Part shown: positions 16,511 to 25,467 of the stretch, one piece after another
How positions within the stretch are numbered: position 1 is the stretch's first letter
Layout of the letters: each line of letters opens with the position of its first letter
Assembly (NCBI RefSeq): GCF_001647285.1
Contig: NZ_LRML01000002.1
Span: forward strand, 456,706-520,705
Origin: Rufibacter roseus
Lineage (GTDB): Bacteria > Bacteroidota > Bacteroidia > Cytophagales > Hymenobacteraceae
Direction: 5' to 3'
Length of the DNA stretch: 64,000 bases
Translations under genes and position numbers: made by a program
The notes under the pieces: generated by a model
Database searches by the model: none
What the model saw: the letters and a program-made list of their open reading frames with translations, nothing else
What the model was told of the DNA's origin: nothing

Positions 16511-17362
16511 CTAGGCCGCATGCAGCACCAGCAACGGAAGTTTGGTTTGATAGGTCATTTTTTCGGCCAAAGACATCCGGAAAAGGTCCTTGAAGAAATT
16601 TCGCCGCTTTTTAAGAATAGCCAGCATGTTGCTGTTGGTTTGGCTCAGGTAGTCTTGCAGGCCGGTTTCCTCTTCCTCGTGCACTACCTCCTGAAACCTG
16701 ATAGGCAATTCATTTCCTAAATCATTTTTCAGGCGCTCCAAAAAGGCTTTGGCGCGGTGCGTAGACTCTGCATCGGCTTCTTTGCTCACGTGCACCACCT
16801 CCACCTCAGCTTTGAAAATAGCCGCCAGAGCTATTACCTGCCCCAGCGCCTGTGAGTCTTCTGGCTGATAGTCAGAAGCATAAACAATTCGGTGAATATC
16901 TGGGAAAGAAGCATTACCGGGAATAGCCAAAACTGGGCACTTCACTTGTGAAATCACACTTTCAGTGTTGCTACCAATCAGAATCTCTTCCAGCGTATTT
17001 CCACCGCCGGTTGTACCCAACACTACAAAATCATACCCTTCACCTAAGACTAAGCGCTCTACGGCATCTGCCAGAAAGGCTTCCTGCACTTTTGAGTCTA
17101 CTACAAATTTAGCCCCTCCTGTTACCTCGAAAAGGTCTTCTAAATGCAATGACAGCGAGTGGAGTTTGTCTGAGGCCGCACGACGCTGGTCATCTAGTAC
17201 CTGACTGGCCATCATGGCGGATTCAGAGGTATCTAGTACGGGAAGGTGCAACACATGCAGTAAGGTGAGCGAGGCACTTGTGTGCTGCGCAATATGAGCC
17301 GCATACTCAGCGGCCTTATTAGATGTCTTGGAGAAATCTACCGGACAAAGAATCTTTTTCAT
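16511..17362 (-). CDS. Tandem-domain universal stress protein
   Basis: Cytoplasmic protein of 283 residues with two UspA-type domains. The first starts with KKILCPVDFSKTSNKAAEYA and ends with GTTGGGNTLEEILIGSNTE...VKCPVLAIPG; its G-rich segment follows the G-xx-G...G-S pattern of ATP-binding Usp proteins. The second begins with HRIVYASDYQPEDSQALGQV and lacks the glycine motif, ending MLAILKKRRNFFKDLF...KLPLLVLHAA. Such proteins respond to starvation or oxidative stress, but the molecular activity is not defined. It is probably transcribed separately: 112 bases separate it from the next minus-strand gene upstream. Confidence 0.92.
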   Translation of the reverse strand: MKKILCPVDFSKTSNKAAEYAAHIAQHTSASLTLLHVLHLPVLDTSESAMMASQVLDDQRRAASDKLHSLSLHLEDLFEVTGGAKFVVDSKVQEAFLADAVERLVLGEGYDFVVLGTTGGGNTLEEILIGSNTESVISQVKCPVLAIPGNASFPDIHRIVYASDYQPEDSQALGQVIALAAIFKAEVEVVHVSKEADAESTHRAKAFLERLKNDLGNELPIRFQEVVHEEEETGLQDYLSQTNSNMLAILKKRRNFFKDLFRMSLAEKMTYQTKLPLLVLHAA

Positions 17363-17474
17363 AGTACAACTGGCAATAGCACCACTCTGTAATGCGGCAA
17401 TGGCGCCAGAGTAAAAACGGGAACGGAACAGCTAAGTTTTATAGAAGAGCATCCGTGAGAACAGAAAGGCATTT

Positions 17475-17864
17475 CTAAAGCTCATCTAGCCACGCCTCAG
17501 CCTCTTCTAGCGTTTGAAAGATGTTCAGGTTGATTTTGCTTTCCTGCGCCACGGCAATGGCCACTTCGCTGGAGGGATCATTTAGATTATGGACTTCGGC
17601 GAGGTGGAGCAAACCGGCAGCCACAATCAGCTTTTGAGCTGCTATGTGAAGTTCCTGCACTTCAAAGGAATAATCCTCCATTTCCCTAATGTCAGTGACA
17701 ATTGAAAACCCAGGAGATACCTTTGTCAGGGCTTCTTTTACATGCGTTAGGTAATCTGGCACCTGGTCTAAGAATTCCCAGACCCCAAACATTTTCATGT
17801 AGATTCTATTCTTCGTTTCATCAACTGTGATTTGATAAAACGGAGTATCCGCAATGGTAACCAT
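17475..17864 (-). CDS. STAS/SpoIIAA-like small protein
   Basis: A 129-residue cytoplasmic protein. It shows the pattern of SpoIIAA-like/STAS-related proteins: strands YQITVDETKNRIYMKMFGVW, then a helix DYLTHVKEALTKV, strand GFSIVTDIREMEDYS, helix ELHIAAQKLIVAAG, strand EVAIAVAQ and a final helix TLEEAEAWLDEL. The ending EEAxAWL is common in this group, found in lineages rich in Hymenobacter-type bacteria. No phosphorylation-site Ser typical of anti-anti-sigma factors is evident in the expected loop. Function unknown. It lies upstream of the Usp gene on the same strand. Confidence 0.6.
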   Translation of the reverse strand: MVTIADTPFYQITVDETKNRIYMKMFGVWEFLDQVPDYLTHVKEALTKVSPGFSIVTDIREMEDYSFEVQELHIAAQKLIVAAGLLHLAEVHNLNDPSSEVAIAVAQESKINLNIFQTLEEAEAWLDEL

Positions 17865-17987
17865 ACAGCAAAGCTTTCACTTCTCTTCTACCGTCTGGTT
17901 GGGGGGCACCTAAATCGGCTATAATAAATACAACATAAAATTATTTATTTAAATAATACACAACAAGAAAGGATTCCATTAAAAACT

Positions 17988-19049
17988 TTAATTTTTCTTA
18001 TATAATCCTTTAATTTCTGCCCAAGACCAATATTGTTTTGGTGCTACTCCGCTGAAGTAAGTAGTTAAATATTTAGTTATTTCACCTGTTAATTTAGCTG
18101 GTGAAATGGATGAAGAATAGATGGGGCGCTCATACGGATGTGCGTATCTCTGGGCTTTGGAAAGTTTTTGCCGGTGAATACGCAGTAGTGGACCTGTATC
18201 AGTAGGCCCCTCTGTTTTCCATTGATTTTCCGCTACTTCCAGAGTGGTTAGGTGTTGAGCCAATGGTCTCATGTCTGGCCGTGGCAAGGTGGGGCGGCTG
18301 GCAATGTCTACCCATGTAGTATATTTACACTCCAGTTCATACCGCTGATTAGAATAGCAGCTCAGTACTACATCAAACCCAGCAGTTACACTGAACAAAG
18401 CATAATAATGCACTGGCTCCGGTGTTTGAATTACCACTAATCCTAATTCAGGCAATTTTTCTACCCGCGTTTCTGGTCCGTGAACTTGTAAATAACCGGC
18501 CCTAACTTGTGAAAACTCAGGCTCCCAAATAGCACTAAATTTATCCGGTTGTTGCAGAACTTGGGTAAAGGAGTGGAGAAAATAATGAAACTTGGGCACA
18601 GAGGCCGTTATTTCGTTTTCCTCTAGATCCCCTGCCCCAAAAGGTGGGTAAAAATGGGTTTTCTCCTCTGCATTTAACCAACATACCAGTTTCAGCGCCT
18701 CCTCAGCAAAAGGTGCCTCTAAATTCAGTTCCCTGAAATCACCTATAATGGCCATCTGGCGAAGTAACTCTTCGTGCTGGAGTGCCAACTCAGGATTCAA
18801 GAGTGCCCACACCCCCACAAACCCGTCTACATCAAAATGGTTAGCGGTCACAAAGCTAAACTCCTCTAGAGACGGCCAGTTTTGTTTTAGCGCCTGCAAC
18901 ACAATACCTGCGCTGGTATCTTCCCGAAGCGGTTCAGGAGTGGGCGATCCCCTCCAGTGCGACAGCACCAGTCCGTTGGGGTGATAGCTGTCTACCACTA
19001 CGGCTTTATATTCTTGTATGTCAGTGAAAGGCAAATAGGCGAAAGCCAT
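17988..19049 (-). CDS. Uncharacterised conserved protein, possibly DUF6687
   Basis: Cytoplasmic protein of 353 residues with no signal or membrane segment. It starts YLPFTDIQEYKAVVVDSYHP, followed by LSHWRGSPTP and a notable segment SFVTANHFDVDGFVGVWALL. The HFDVDG part resembles the DHH/DxDG metal-binding segments of DHH-type phosphoesterases, but the other DHH motifs are not evident, so this is only a hint. Conserved-looking sections continue to the C-terminus (YTTWVDIASRPTLPRPDM, KRPI-like YERPIYSSS). I recall DUF6687 for similar proteins of this order, unchecked. Function unknown. Confidence 0.55.
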   Translation of the reverse strand: MAFAYLPFTDIQEYKAVVVDSYHPNGLVLSHWRGSPTPEPLREDTSAGIVLQALKQNWPSLEEFSFVTANHFDVDGFVGVWALLNPELALQHEELLRQMAIIGDFRELNLEAPFAEEALKLVCWLNAEEKTHFYPPFGAGDLEENEITASVPKFHYFLHSFTQVLQQPDKFSAIWEPEFSQVRAGYLQVHGPETRVEKLPELGLVVIQTPEPVHYYALFSVTAGFDVVLSCYSNQRYELECKYTTWVDIASRPTLPRPDMRPLAQHLTTLEVAENQWKTEGPTDTGPLLRIHRQKLSKAQRYAHPYERPIYSSSISPAKLTGEITKYLTTYFSGVAPKQYWSWAEIKGLYKKN

Positions 19050-19143
19050 GGGAAATTATCTGAATTAGAAATCAAAGGTAGTCAGGGCAAAAGTAGGAAT
19101 TTATGGTTCCTTTTCTCTTGTGCACGAATCTTTTGCAGCAACT

Positions 19144-19185
19144 GCTGTTTTGACCGTGTTTTCCAGAAATCAGCTAAAAAACACC
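19144..19185. repeat. R palindrome copy 9
   Basis: GCTGTTTTGACCGTGTTTTCC, then AGAAATCAGCTAAAAAACACC; arms imperfect. It lies 3 bases after the stop of the minus-strand HNH gene. Confidence 0.6.
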
Positions 19186-19188
19186 TTA

Positions 19189-19494
19189 TCACCGCTTCCT
19201 TCTTCTGTTTGAAATCTTGTCCAGCCTCTTGTTCTTCACCCAAGAAAGGTATTTCTGCAGCCCCTCTGCCTGCCGTAGCGCAGGTATGCTGTTGTACAAG
19301 ACCGCCAGTTCTTTGTTTGAATAGGTAAGATGTATGGTGCTGTGACAGGGCTGGCACAGCGGAGTGGTGGGGCCATGGCGGCCTCCTTCCTCACGGGGTA
19401 TCAGGTGATGCAGGGTTGTAAACCCCACCTCCCGCTCACACAATGCACAGACAGGGTCGGCACTGACTTCCTTTTTCTTTTTCTTCTTACTCAT
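19189..19494 (-). CDS. HNH endonuclease family protein
   Basis: Small 101-residue protein with an HNH (beta-beta-alpha metal) nuclease motif: zinc pair CALCERE, catalytic HHLIPREEGG, zinc pair LCQPCHSTIHLTYSNKEL. N-terminus (MSKKKKKKE) and C-terminus (NRRRKR) are strongly basic, as in DNA-binding proteins. Stand-alone HNH proteins of this type are common in Bacteroidota and their biological role is usually unknown; some are linked to restriction or repair. No partner gene is apparent. Divergent from the MFS gene. Confidence 0.85.
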   Translation of the reverse strand: MSKKKKKKEVSADPVCALCEREVGFTTLHHLIPREEGGRHGPTTPLCQPCHSTIHLTYSNKELAVLYNSIPALRQAEGLQKYLSWVKNKRLDKISNRRRKR

Positions 19495-19643
19495 GCGTAG
19501 CTAAAGCATACTTTACGAAAGTATACCTCCTTTGATTTCAAATTTGAACTACTTTCGCCCCCGCTCCTGTGGGCAGACAACATCTGGCACTGGGCCCCGT
19601 ACAGTTTTCGGTTGCCCCAGTGGCAGCCATTATTTTTTCTACC

Positions 19644-20861
19644 ATGTCAAACGCTACCCCAACCTCCACCCCAGGCATAAAGGAAAGCTGGCTTATATTT
19701 ATGCTGGCGGCCATACAGTTTACGCACATCATGGACTTTGTGATCATGATGCCCCTGGGCCCACAGCTAATGCGTGTGTTTGACATTTCACCACGTGAGT
19801 TTGGCTTTTTAGTGTCTGCTTATACTTTTAGCGCTGCTATTTCGGGTTTTCTGAGCGCATTCTTCATTGACCGGTTTGACCGCAAAGATGCCCTACTCAT
19901 TCTGTACCTGGGTTTCACCATTGGAACCTTGGCCTGCGCCTTAGCGCCTAATTTTTCGCTTCTGTTATTAGCGCGTGTATTGGCCGGTGCCTTTGGTGGG
20001 GTATTAGGCGCGTTAGTATTAGCCATTATTGGAGATGCCGTACCCGAACAACGGCGCGGATCAGCCACGGGTAAAGTAATGGCTGCGTTTTCTGTTGCTT
20101 CTATTGGCGGAATACCTATTGGACTTTACCTAGCGAGCCACGCCAGCTGGCATGCGCCGTTCTATCTACTTACGGCACTTTGCCTTGTTGTACTGGCCAT
20201 GTCTTGGCGCCTGCTGCCTCCCATGCGGGAACACTTGCTCAACCACGTACCCCAGCACCCAGGCAAACTCATTGTTTCCATTTTTACAAATACTAACTGC
20301 CTTTGGGCTTTCTCCCTGATGGTTGCCTTGTCATTGGCTGGTTTTACGGTAGTGCCGTTTCTGAGTCCGTACATGGTGGCCAACGTGGGTTTTGAGGAAG
20401 TTGAGTTGAGTTACATTTACCTCTTTGGCGGATTAGCCACCGTGGTTACCTCACAGTGGGCCGGACGCCTGGCAGATAAGTTCGGGAAACTGCGTGTGTT
20501 TACCATAGCGGCTATTTTCTCTACCATTCCTATTCTGCTGGTAACGCACCTGCCCCAAGTACCGCACTGGCAGGCATTTATTGTCACCACCGCTTTCTTT
20601 ATTGTTTTCGGTGCGAGGTTTGTGCCGGCCATGTCTATGATTACTTCCAGCGTGGAACCACGCATGCGCGGCAGCTTTATGAGCATTAATTCTTCGGTAC
20701 AGCAAATGGCCTCTGGCTTGGCGGCCTTTCTGGCGGGCTTGCTCATAACCAATGCGCCAGGCCATGAAGAATTAGAAGGTTTTGGCACCGTAGGCTACAT
20801 TGCCTGTGGCTTTACCATTCTGTCCATGTTTTTGGCCTCCAGATTGAAAAAGGTGAGCTAG
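19644..20861 (+). CDS. MFS transporter, drug/sugar efflux-like
   Basis: Twelve-helix major-facilitator protein. Start set at ATG 19644, giving MSNATPTSTPGIKESWLIFM; the frame opens at a GTG at 19569 but the first 25 residues do not fit a transporter. It shows the first-helix segment FTHIMDFVIMMPLGPQLMRVF, the cytoplasmic loop motif DRFDRKDALL (motif A-like), RVLAGAFGGVLGALVLAIIG and the second half with ADKFGKLRVF. The 406-residue length is usual. The IMDFVIMMPLGPQL sequence is typical of a group in Cytophagales close to arabinose/chloramphenicol efflux proteins. Substrate unknown. Confidence 0.88.
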   Translation: MSNATPTSTPGIKESWLIFMLAAIQFTHIMDFVIMMPLGPQLMRVFDISPREFGFLVSAYTFSAAISGFLSAFFIDRFDRKDALLILYLGFTIGTLACALAPNFSLLLLARVLAGAFGGVLGALVLAIIGDAVPEQRRGSATGKVMAAFSVASIGGIPIGLYLASHASWHAPFYLLTALCLVVLAMSWRLLPPMREHLLNHVPQHPGKLIVSIFTNTNCLWAFSLMVALSLAGFTVVPFLSPYMVANVGFEEVELSYIYLFGGLATVVTSQWAGRLADKFGKLRVFTIAAIFSTIPILLVTHLPQVPHWQAFIVTTAFFIVFGARFVPAMSMITSSVEPRMRGSFMSINSSVQQMASGLAAFLAGLLITNAPGHEELEGFGTVGYIACGFTILSMFLASRLKKVS

Positions 20862-20942
20862 AGCTAAGCTAGGTATAAACTTTCAGCAGAAAGTTCCTCT
20901 TTGATTCCTTTTAATGCAGTGGAAAGCCTGGCAAATTTAAAG

Positions 20943-20983
20943 CCTGTTTTAGTGCTATATTTTAAAAAAAGGAGCTAAAACAG
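20943..20983. repeat. R palindrome copy 10
   Basis: CCTGTTTTAGTGCTATATTT, then TAAAAAAAGGAGCTAAAACAG; outer arms match, inner part degenerate. It lies just before a separate terminator in a convergent gap. Confidence 0.65.
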
Positions 20984-20987
20984 ACAT

Positions 20988-21027
20988 AAAAAAGCCTGCT
21001 GCTGTAACTACAGTAGCAGGCTTTTTT
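20988..21027. terminator. Bidirectional terminator, MFS gene and lipase-like gene
   Basis: GCCTGCTGCTG with CAGTAGCAGGC (one mismatch) flanked by six A on the left and six T on the right, so it fits both convergent genes. Confidence 0.88.
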
Positions 21028-21042
21028 ATAAAATTACTAATA

Positions 21043-22263
21043 CTATTTAGCAGTGGCGTTTTTTAAGCTTTCCATCCACGGGATGAGATCTTTGATCATT
21101 GGTTCTAAACTGCTGGAGTGGGTACCGTCCTTGATCGGGGTTAGGGTAACATTGAAAGAGGCTCCATTTGCCATCATAGCCGCATGTGTTTCCTGCGAAT
21201 TCACAAATGGTACAGTGGTGTCAGAAGTGCCGTGGTAAAGACGGGTGGGGCTTTTAGGAACCCAGTTCTTCAGACTGTTCTGTTTTAACGCTGCTTTCAA
21301 TACCTTTTCTCCGTCGCCCCTCAAATTAGCCAAGAAGGTAGGGTTAAACAGTTTGCTTGGGTCATTGCTCAGCGCATTGTTGATAGCGCTACCCGTCTGT
21401 GTGCCGTTAAACATGGTGCTGACGCGGCTAGCGTACGGCTCCTGAAAAAAGTCTGTTAAAGGACGGTTCCAGCTGTTAGTGTTGTTATACGCCGACAAGA
21501 TATAGGCCAAATAGCCGGGGTAATTATAGTTCTGCCCCGACACCACCTGGCGTAACATACCTTCTAGGTCATAGCCACCCGCTCCTGCACCAGTGGCCGT
21601 GACAGTAAGGCCATGAGCCGGATTTTCCTCTATTTCCTTTTGCGCAGCCAAAGTCACATAACCGCCTTCAGAATAGCCCGCCAGGAAAAGCTGCTCAGAA
21701 ACGGAAATGTTATTTTTCTTAAAGAAAGACTTACCCGCTTTGATCATGTCTACCACTGCCATGGCTGAGTGCTTCTGGTCATAGTAGGGATGCAACATTT
21801 GCTTCGCCTCGCCAAAACCTAAATAGTCAGGCACTAGGGTTAGATAACCGGCAGAACCAAAGGATTCAAAACCTGTTAAAGAGTTCAGCTGAAAATTACT
21901 GGGAGCATCTTTATGAGCAAATATGGTACCGTGTTGTGCGCTGAGCAATGGCGCCGGAGTAGTTACATTCAAGGGAACTACCATCAAGCCCGAAGCCCGC
22001 ACTTCCTGCCCCTTGTATTGGGTCAGGTACACCATTTTGTAAATATCAACGTCATACTTCACCATGGTGGCCAACTCGGCCTGACCGCTGGAAATGGCCA
22101 GTTGTTTCAAACCAGCCGCTTGTATGGTGGTCAGCTTTTCCGCCGACACCAGATGATCTTTCTGAGTTTGCTCAGCAGCCGGCCCTTCCATTACCTCAGA
22201 TTCTTTACAAGAAGTAAACCCGATGAAGGAAGCCAGCAATAAGTTTAAAAGTATTGTTTTCAA
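21043..22263 (-). CDS. Alpha/beta-hydrolase lipoprotein (secreted lipase/esterase-like)
   Basis: Exported lipoprotein of 406 residues: signal MKTILLNLLLASFIGFTSC with the anchored Cys at 19. The hydrolase core has AQHGTIF (oxyanion region), nucleophile elbow GYSEGG (Ser in LFLAGYSEGGYVTLAA), acid HGTSDTTVPF (Asp) and a late His in DGTHSSS, giving a plausible Ser-Asp-His triad. The SxLxVPDYLGFGEA segment before the nucleophile is typical of secretory lipases and related carboxylesterases. Substrate not known. Downstream terminator shared with MFS gene; divergent from thioredoxin. Confidence 0.85.
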   Translation of the reverse strand: MKTILLNLLLASFIGFTSCKESEVMEGPAAEQTQKDHLVSAEKLTTIQAAGLKQLAISSGQAELATMVKYDVDIYKMVYLTQYKGQEVRASGLMVVPLNVTTPAPLLSAQHGTIFAHKDAPSNFQLNSLTGFESFGSAGYLTLVPDYLGFGEAKQMLHPYYDQKHSAMAVVDMIKAGKSFFKKNNISVSEQLFLAGYSEGGYVTLAAQKEIEENPAHGLTVTATGAGAGGYDLEGMLRQVVSGQNYNYPGYLAYILSAYNNTNSWNRPLTDFFQEPYASRVSTMFNGTQTGSAINNALSNDPSKLFNPTFLANLRGDGEKVLKAALKQNSLKNWVPKSPTRLYHGTSDTTVPFVNSQETHAAMMANGASFNVTLTPIKDGTHSSSLEPMIKDLIPWMESLKNATAK

Positions 22264-22336
22264 AGTTTTATAGGCTAAAGTAAATGATACTTCTCAAGGA
22301 ATTAGACCTCTTAAAAGTTCCTTGATCAATGTTTCC

Positions 22337-22374
22337 CTTTTTAGCTCATTATTCAAAAAACAGGCCAAAAACAT
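22337..22374. repeat. R palindrome copy 11, degenerate
   Basis: CCTTTTTAGCTCATTATTC, then AAAAAACAGGCCAAAAACAT; only the right half is well kept. Divergent gap upstream of trxA. Confidence 0.45.
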
Positions 22375-22452
22375 AATTTGTATACCCTAGAATAGATTTA
22401 CTAAAAATTGACCTTTTCCGCATACATGCTGAGAAACATATAAGAGAACACT

Positions 22453-22761
22453 ATGGCTAAGAAATCATTTCAGGAATTGATCAACAGCCCGGGCATGCCG
22501 GTTTTAGTAGACTTTTATGCCGACTGGTGCGGCCCTTGCAAAACCATGGCTCCCATTCTGCAGCAGGTGGCCAAGCAGTTTGAGGGAAAGCTGAAAGTGA
22601 TAAAAATAGACGTAGACAAAAACCAAGCGGTGGCTCAGCAGTACCGGGTTCAAACCATTCCTACGCTCATACTGTTTCATCAGGGCAAGAACCTGTGGCG
22701 GCAGGCTGGGGTAGTACCTGCCCAGCAATTAACTCAGGTAGTGCAGCAGCATTTGCCTTGA
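22453..22761 (+). CDS. trxA: Thioredoxin
   Basis: A 102-residue cytoplasmic dithiol-disulfide oxidoreductase. The active site WCGPCK lies at residues 25-30, preceded by VLVDFYAD and followed by the cis-proline segment TIPTLILFHQGK. The buried acid (Asp20) is present. Length and motifs are those of canonical thioredoxin, though it is one of probably several in the genome. Monocistronic as far as can be seen; the small 5' gap contains no recognised control element other than the degenerate R copy 11. Confidence 0.95.
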   Translation: MAKKSFQELINSPGMPVLVDFYADWCGPCKTMAPILQQVAKQFEGKLKVIKIDVDKNQAVAQQYRVQTIPTLILFHQGKNLWRQAGVVPAQQLTQVVQQHLP

Positions 22762-23063
22762 TAGTTGATTGTTGATTGTCATTTGTTAATTGTTGTAAGA
22801 CATCTAGACAATCGTATCTAATTCAGCTGCTTAATTCATTTCTTCTGTAAGGTTCAGAATGGATGGAAAGTGCCTTAAGAAGTGCAGCTTTTTAGTCATC
22901 TTTATTAATAAGGAATAAGTCACAGTATTAACTTCCGCGCCATAGAAGTATTTGTCTATATCTGCTCAGACACTGATAGATTTAGGAGACGTTTACAGTG
23001 CTTCTTGAGCAGTAGGCTAAGGTGCCCTGCGCAACCCAGTTAAAACCCTAATACAGCGAATAC

Positions 23064-23104
23064 CCGTTTTGGAGGCTGTTTTTAGAAAAACGGCCCCAAA
23101 ACAG
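23064..23104. repeat. R palindrome copy 12
   Basis: CCGTTTTGGAGGCTGTTTTTAG, then AAAAACGGCCCCAAAACAG; typical centre. About 60 bases before the putative promoter of the M61 gene. Confidence 0.8.
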
Positions 23105-23166
23105 AAATTCTGTCATACAACTTACACAGCTCCTTTTTAATTAACGTTTCAGATAATCTCTGCATA

Positions 23167-23195
23167 TTGTCTGTAAGTTTGCCCTGCTATCTTCG
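23167..23195 (+). promoter_or_regulatory. Possible promoter of the M61 peptidase gene
   Basis: TTG (23167-23169), an 18-base spacer and TATCTTCG (23188-23195), one base away from the Bacteroidota -7 consensus TAnnTTTG. The inferred 5' leader of about 110 bases contains a hairpin. Confidence 0.35.
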
Positions 23196-23211
23196 ACCAA
23201 TGGAGCAGTGG

Positions 23212-23233
23212 CACCATTTTTGGTAAAATGGTG
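23212..23233 (+). promoter_or_regulatory. Leader hairpin before the M61 gene
   Basis: CACCATTTT and AAAATGGTG pair perfectly (9 bp) around TGGT. It is in the probable untranslated leader. Role unknown. Confidence 0.4.
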
Positions 23234-23312
23234 GAACCTAAAACCAGAAAGCGGAAAACTGACGTACTAGATAGGTTGGTTGCGTTTTCATCTCACTCCT
23301 ACTCATAACTTT

Positions 23313-25184
23313 ATGACGTTTAAGAAACTCTTGGCGGCAGTAAGTATGGCGGCCTTGCTGCAAGGCCCGGTACTGGCGCAAAACAAAGACAAAGAGATCT
23401 ATAAATTCTCTGTAGACCTGACCCAGGTAAAAAACGACCGCCTGCAGGTAATGCTTACCCCCCCAGACTTCAACCAAGACGAAGTGGTGTACCACATGCC
23501 AAAAATGGTACCGGGCACCTATGCCGTGTATGACTTCGGAAAATTCGTATCTGATTTCAATGCCTTTGATAAAAGGGGCAGAAAGTTAAAAGTAGAACGG
23601 CTGGACACCAACAGCTGGAAAATTCAGAAAGCCAAGAAGCTGGCCCGAATAACCTATATGGTAGATGACACCTGGGATACTCCAAAGCGCGAGGACATTG
23701 TGTTTGAACCAGCCGCTACTACCATTGAAGAAGGCAAGGTTTTCTTGCTGAACAACCATGGCTTTTTCGGTTATTTTGCCGGGCTCACCAAACGACCGTA
23801 CGAGGTAACTATTACAAAGCCAAATGATTTTTACGGCGCCACTCCACTGGTTGCCACTAAAACTACCCCAACTTCTGACACTTTCCGGGTAGAGGATTAT
23901 AATGAATTAGTTGATTCGCCTATCCAGTACAGCCGGCCAGACACCGCTATGCTAAAAGTAGGGAATGCTGATGTTCTGATTTCTACGTATGCCGCCGGCG
24001 GTGGAGACCGTTCTAAAAACCTGGCTCAGAACATCCGCACTATTCTGGAGGCGCAAAAAGACTATTTGGGCGGTACCTTACCTGTAGACAAATATGCTTT
24101 CCTGATCTATATTGACAATAAGCAGAACCGCACTGGAGCTTATGGCGCTTTGGAGCATTCTAACTCTTCGGTGTATTACTTCCCTGAAATGCCGCCTGCC
24201 ATGTTAGCTGAACAGGTAAGAAGCATTGCTGCCCACGAATTCTTCCATATTGTAACGCCTCTCACCATCCACTCAGAAGAGATAGGAAACTTTGACTTCA
24301 GCAACCCAAAAATGTCAAAGCACCTGTGGCTGTATGAAGGGGTGACTGAGTATTTCGCCCAACATGTGCAAATCAATCAAAAGCTAGTAGAACTACAGAG
24401 TTTCCTGGGTGAACTGCGGGGCAAGATCATTGCCTCAAAACAACAATACAAAGATGATCTGGCTTTCACCGATCTTAGCCTTGGTGCCTTAGACAAGCAT
24501 GAGAAGGAATACGGCAACGTATATCAGAAAGGCGCTCTGATTGGCATGGCGTTAGACATAAGATTACGTGAGCTCTCTGGCGGCAAGTATGGTTTGCTTA
24601 ACCTCATGAAAGACCTGAGCCAGACCTATGGCAAAGACAAGTCTTTTAAAGACGAAGAACTGTTTGATAAAATAACGGAGCTTACCTACCCTCAAATCAG
24701 GGACTTCTTCCGGAAATATGTAGAGGGGAACGAGGCGTTGCCGTACACTGAGCTTTTCCAGAAAGTGGGTATCACCTATGAGCCAACCGGAAAGCAGAAA
24801 CGAATCTCGTTGGGTAAACCAACCCTCAGCTATGACGCTACGTCTGGCCATATTATCATAGCCAATACCGAGAACCTTACCGCCTTCGGACGTGCCATGG
24901 GCTACCAGGCTGGTGACCAACTGTGGCAAATCAACGGAGAGGACATTACTCTGCAGAACGCCACAGATTTAATTACCAAACACGTGATCAATGGCAAAGA
25001 AGGCAGCATGCTCACCCTGACCGTGGGCAGAAAAGATGCCAGCGGCGAGGTGAAACCTGTTAAACTTCAAGCCAAGCTGGTACCGGCTGAGGAAACAGTA
25101 TCGCACCTGCTGGTAGTTGATCCCAATGCCACCGAGGCTCAAAAAGCACTCCGCGATGCTTGGCTTTACTCTACTTTAAAGTAG
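23313..25184 (+). CDS. M61-family metallopeptidase with PDZ domain, exported
   Basis: Exported zinc aminopeptidase of 623 residues (glycyl aminopeptidase family). Start chosen at ATG 23313 because it begins a clean signal peptide, MTFKKLLAAVSMAALLQGPVLAQ; the longer frame from a TTG at 23280 only adds polar residues. An N-terminal beta domain (about 30-250) leads to the catalytic HEFFH (about 308-312) and the third ligand Glu in LYEGVTEYFA. A helical domain follows, then a PDZ-like domain near the C-terminus (AFGRAMGYQAGDQLWQINGE). Likely degrades peptides in the periplasm. Substrate preference is inferred from family only. Confidence 0.92.
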   Translation: MTFKKLLAAVSMAALLQGPVLAQNKDKEIYKFSVDLTQVKNDRLQVMLTPPDFNQDEVVYHMPKMVPGTYAVYDFGKFVSDFNAFDKRGRKLKVERLDTNSWKIQKAKKLARITYMVDDTWDTPKREDIVFEPAATTIEEGKVFLLNNHGFFGYFAGLTKRPYEVTITKPNDFYGATPLVATKTTPTSDTFRVEDYNELVDSPIQYSRPDTAMLKVGNADVLISTYAAGGGDRSKNLAQNIRTILEAQKDYLGGTLPVDKYAFLIYIDNKQNRTGAYGALEHSNSSVYYFPEMPPAMLAEQVRSIAAHEFFHIVTPLTIHSEEIGNFDFSNPKMSKHLWLYEGVTEYFAQHVQINQKLVELQSFLGELRGKIIASKQQYKDDLAFTDLSLGALDKHEKEYGNVYQKGALIGMALDIRLRELSGGKYGLLNLMKDLSQTYGKDKSFKDEELFDKITELTYPQIRDFFRKYVEGNEALPYTELFQKVGITYEPTGKQKRISLGKPTLSYDATSGHIIIANTENLTAFGRAMGYQAGDQLWQINGEDITLQNATDLITKHVINGKEGSMLTLTVGRKDASGEVKPVKLQAKLVPAEETVSHLLVVDPNATEAQKALRDAWLYSTLK

Positions 25185-25206
25185 CCCCAGCTTGTTTGAA
25201 ATTATG

Positions 25207-25250
25207 ATCCGTTTTAGGCCTGTTTTTAGGAAAATAGGCCTAAAACGGAT
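25207..25250. repeat. R palindrome copy 13, near-perfect
   Basis: ATCCGTTTTAGGCCTGTTTTTAG, then GAAAATAGGCCTAAAACGGAT. Outer bases ATCCG pair with CGGAT, extending the stem beyond the common core. Located 22 bases after the M61 gene stop, before the TonB receptor gene. Confidence 0.9.
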
Positions 25251-25467
25251 TTATTTTTTAAAAGCCACCGGTCTTTCGTTTCTGCTTTCATAACTTATTT
25301 GAGTTAGTTCTGTTTCTGTCTTACCCAGCATGTAAGGTCAATAGTTTGAGGTAGAACTTCCTAATGCTCCTCCCCCTCTATCTAAACTTAAGATGGGCTT
25401 AAGCGTTATGAAAATAATTCGTATATATCTGCGTTATATAATATTATCTGTACCTACACAATTTACT

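Larger units (their letters stand above)
22762..23312. other. Intergenic region trxA to M61 peptidase gene
   Basis: A 551-base gap. It starts with AT-rich simple near-repeats (TTGATTGTTGATTG, TTTGTTAATTGTTG) right after the trxA stop, then unassigned sequence, R copy 12 (23064-23104), a promoter-like pair (23167-23195) and a hairpin (23212-23233). No open frame of quality was seen in the first 300 bases. Confidence 0.5.

Noticed and set aside
19082..19357. Minus-strand frame of 91 residues overlapping HNH gene
   Set aside because: It overlaps the HNH coding region in another frame; the HNH frame has all zinc and catalytic residues.
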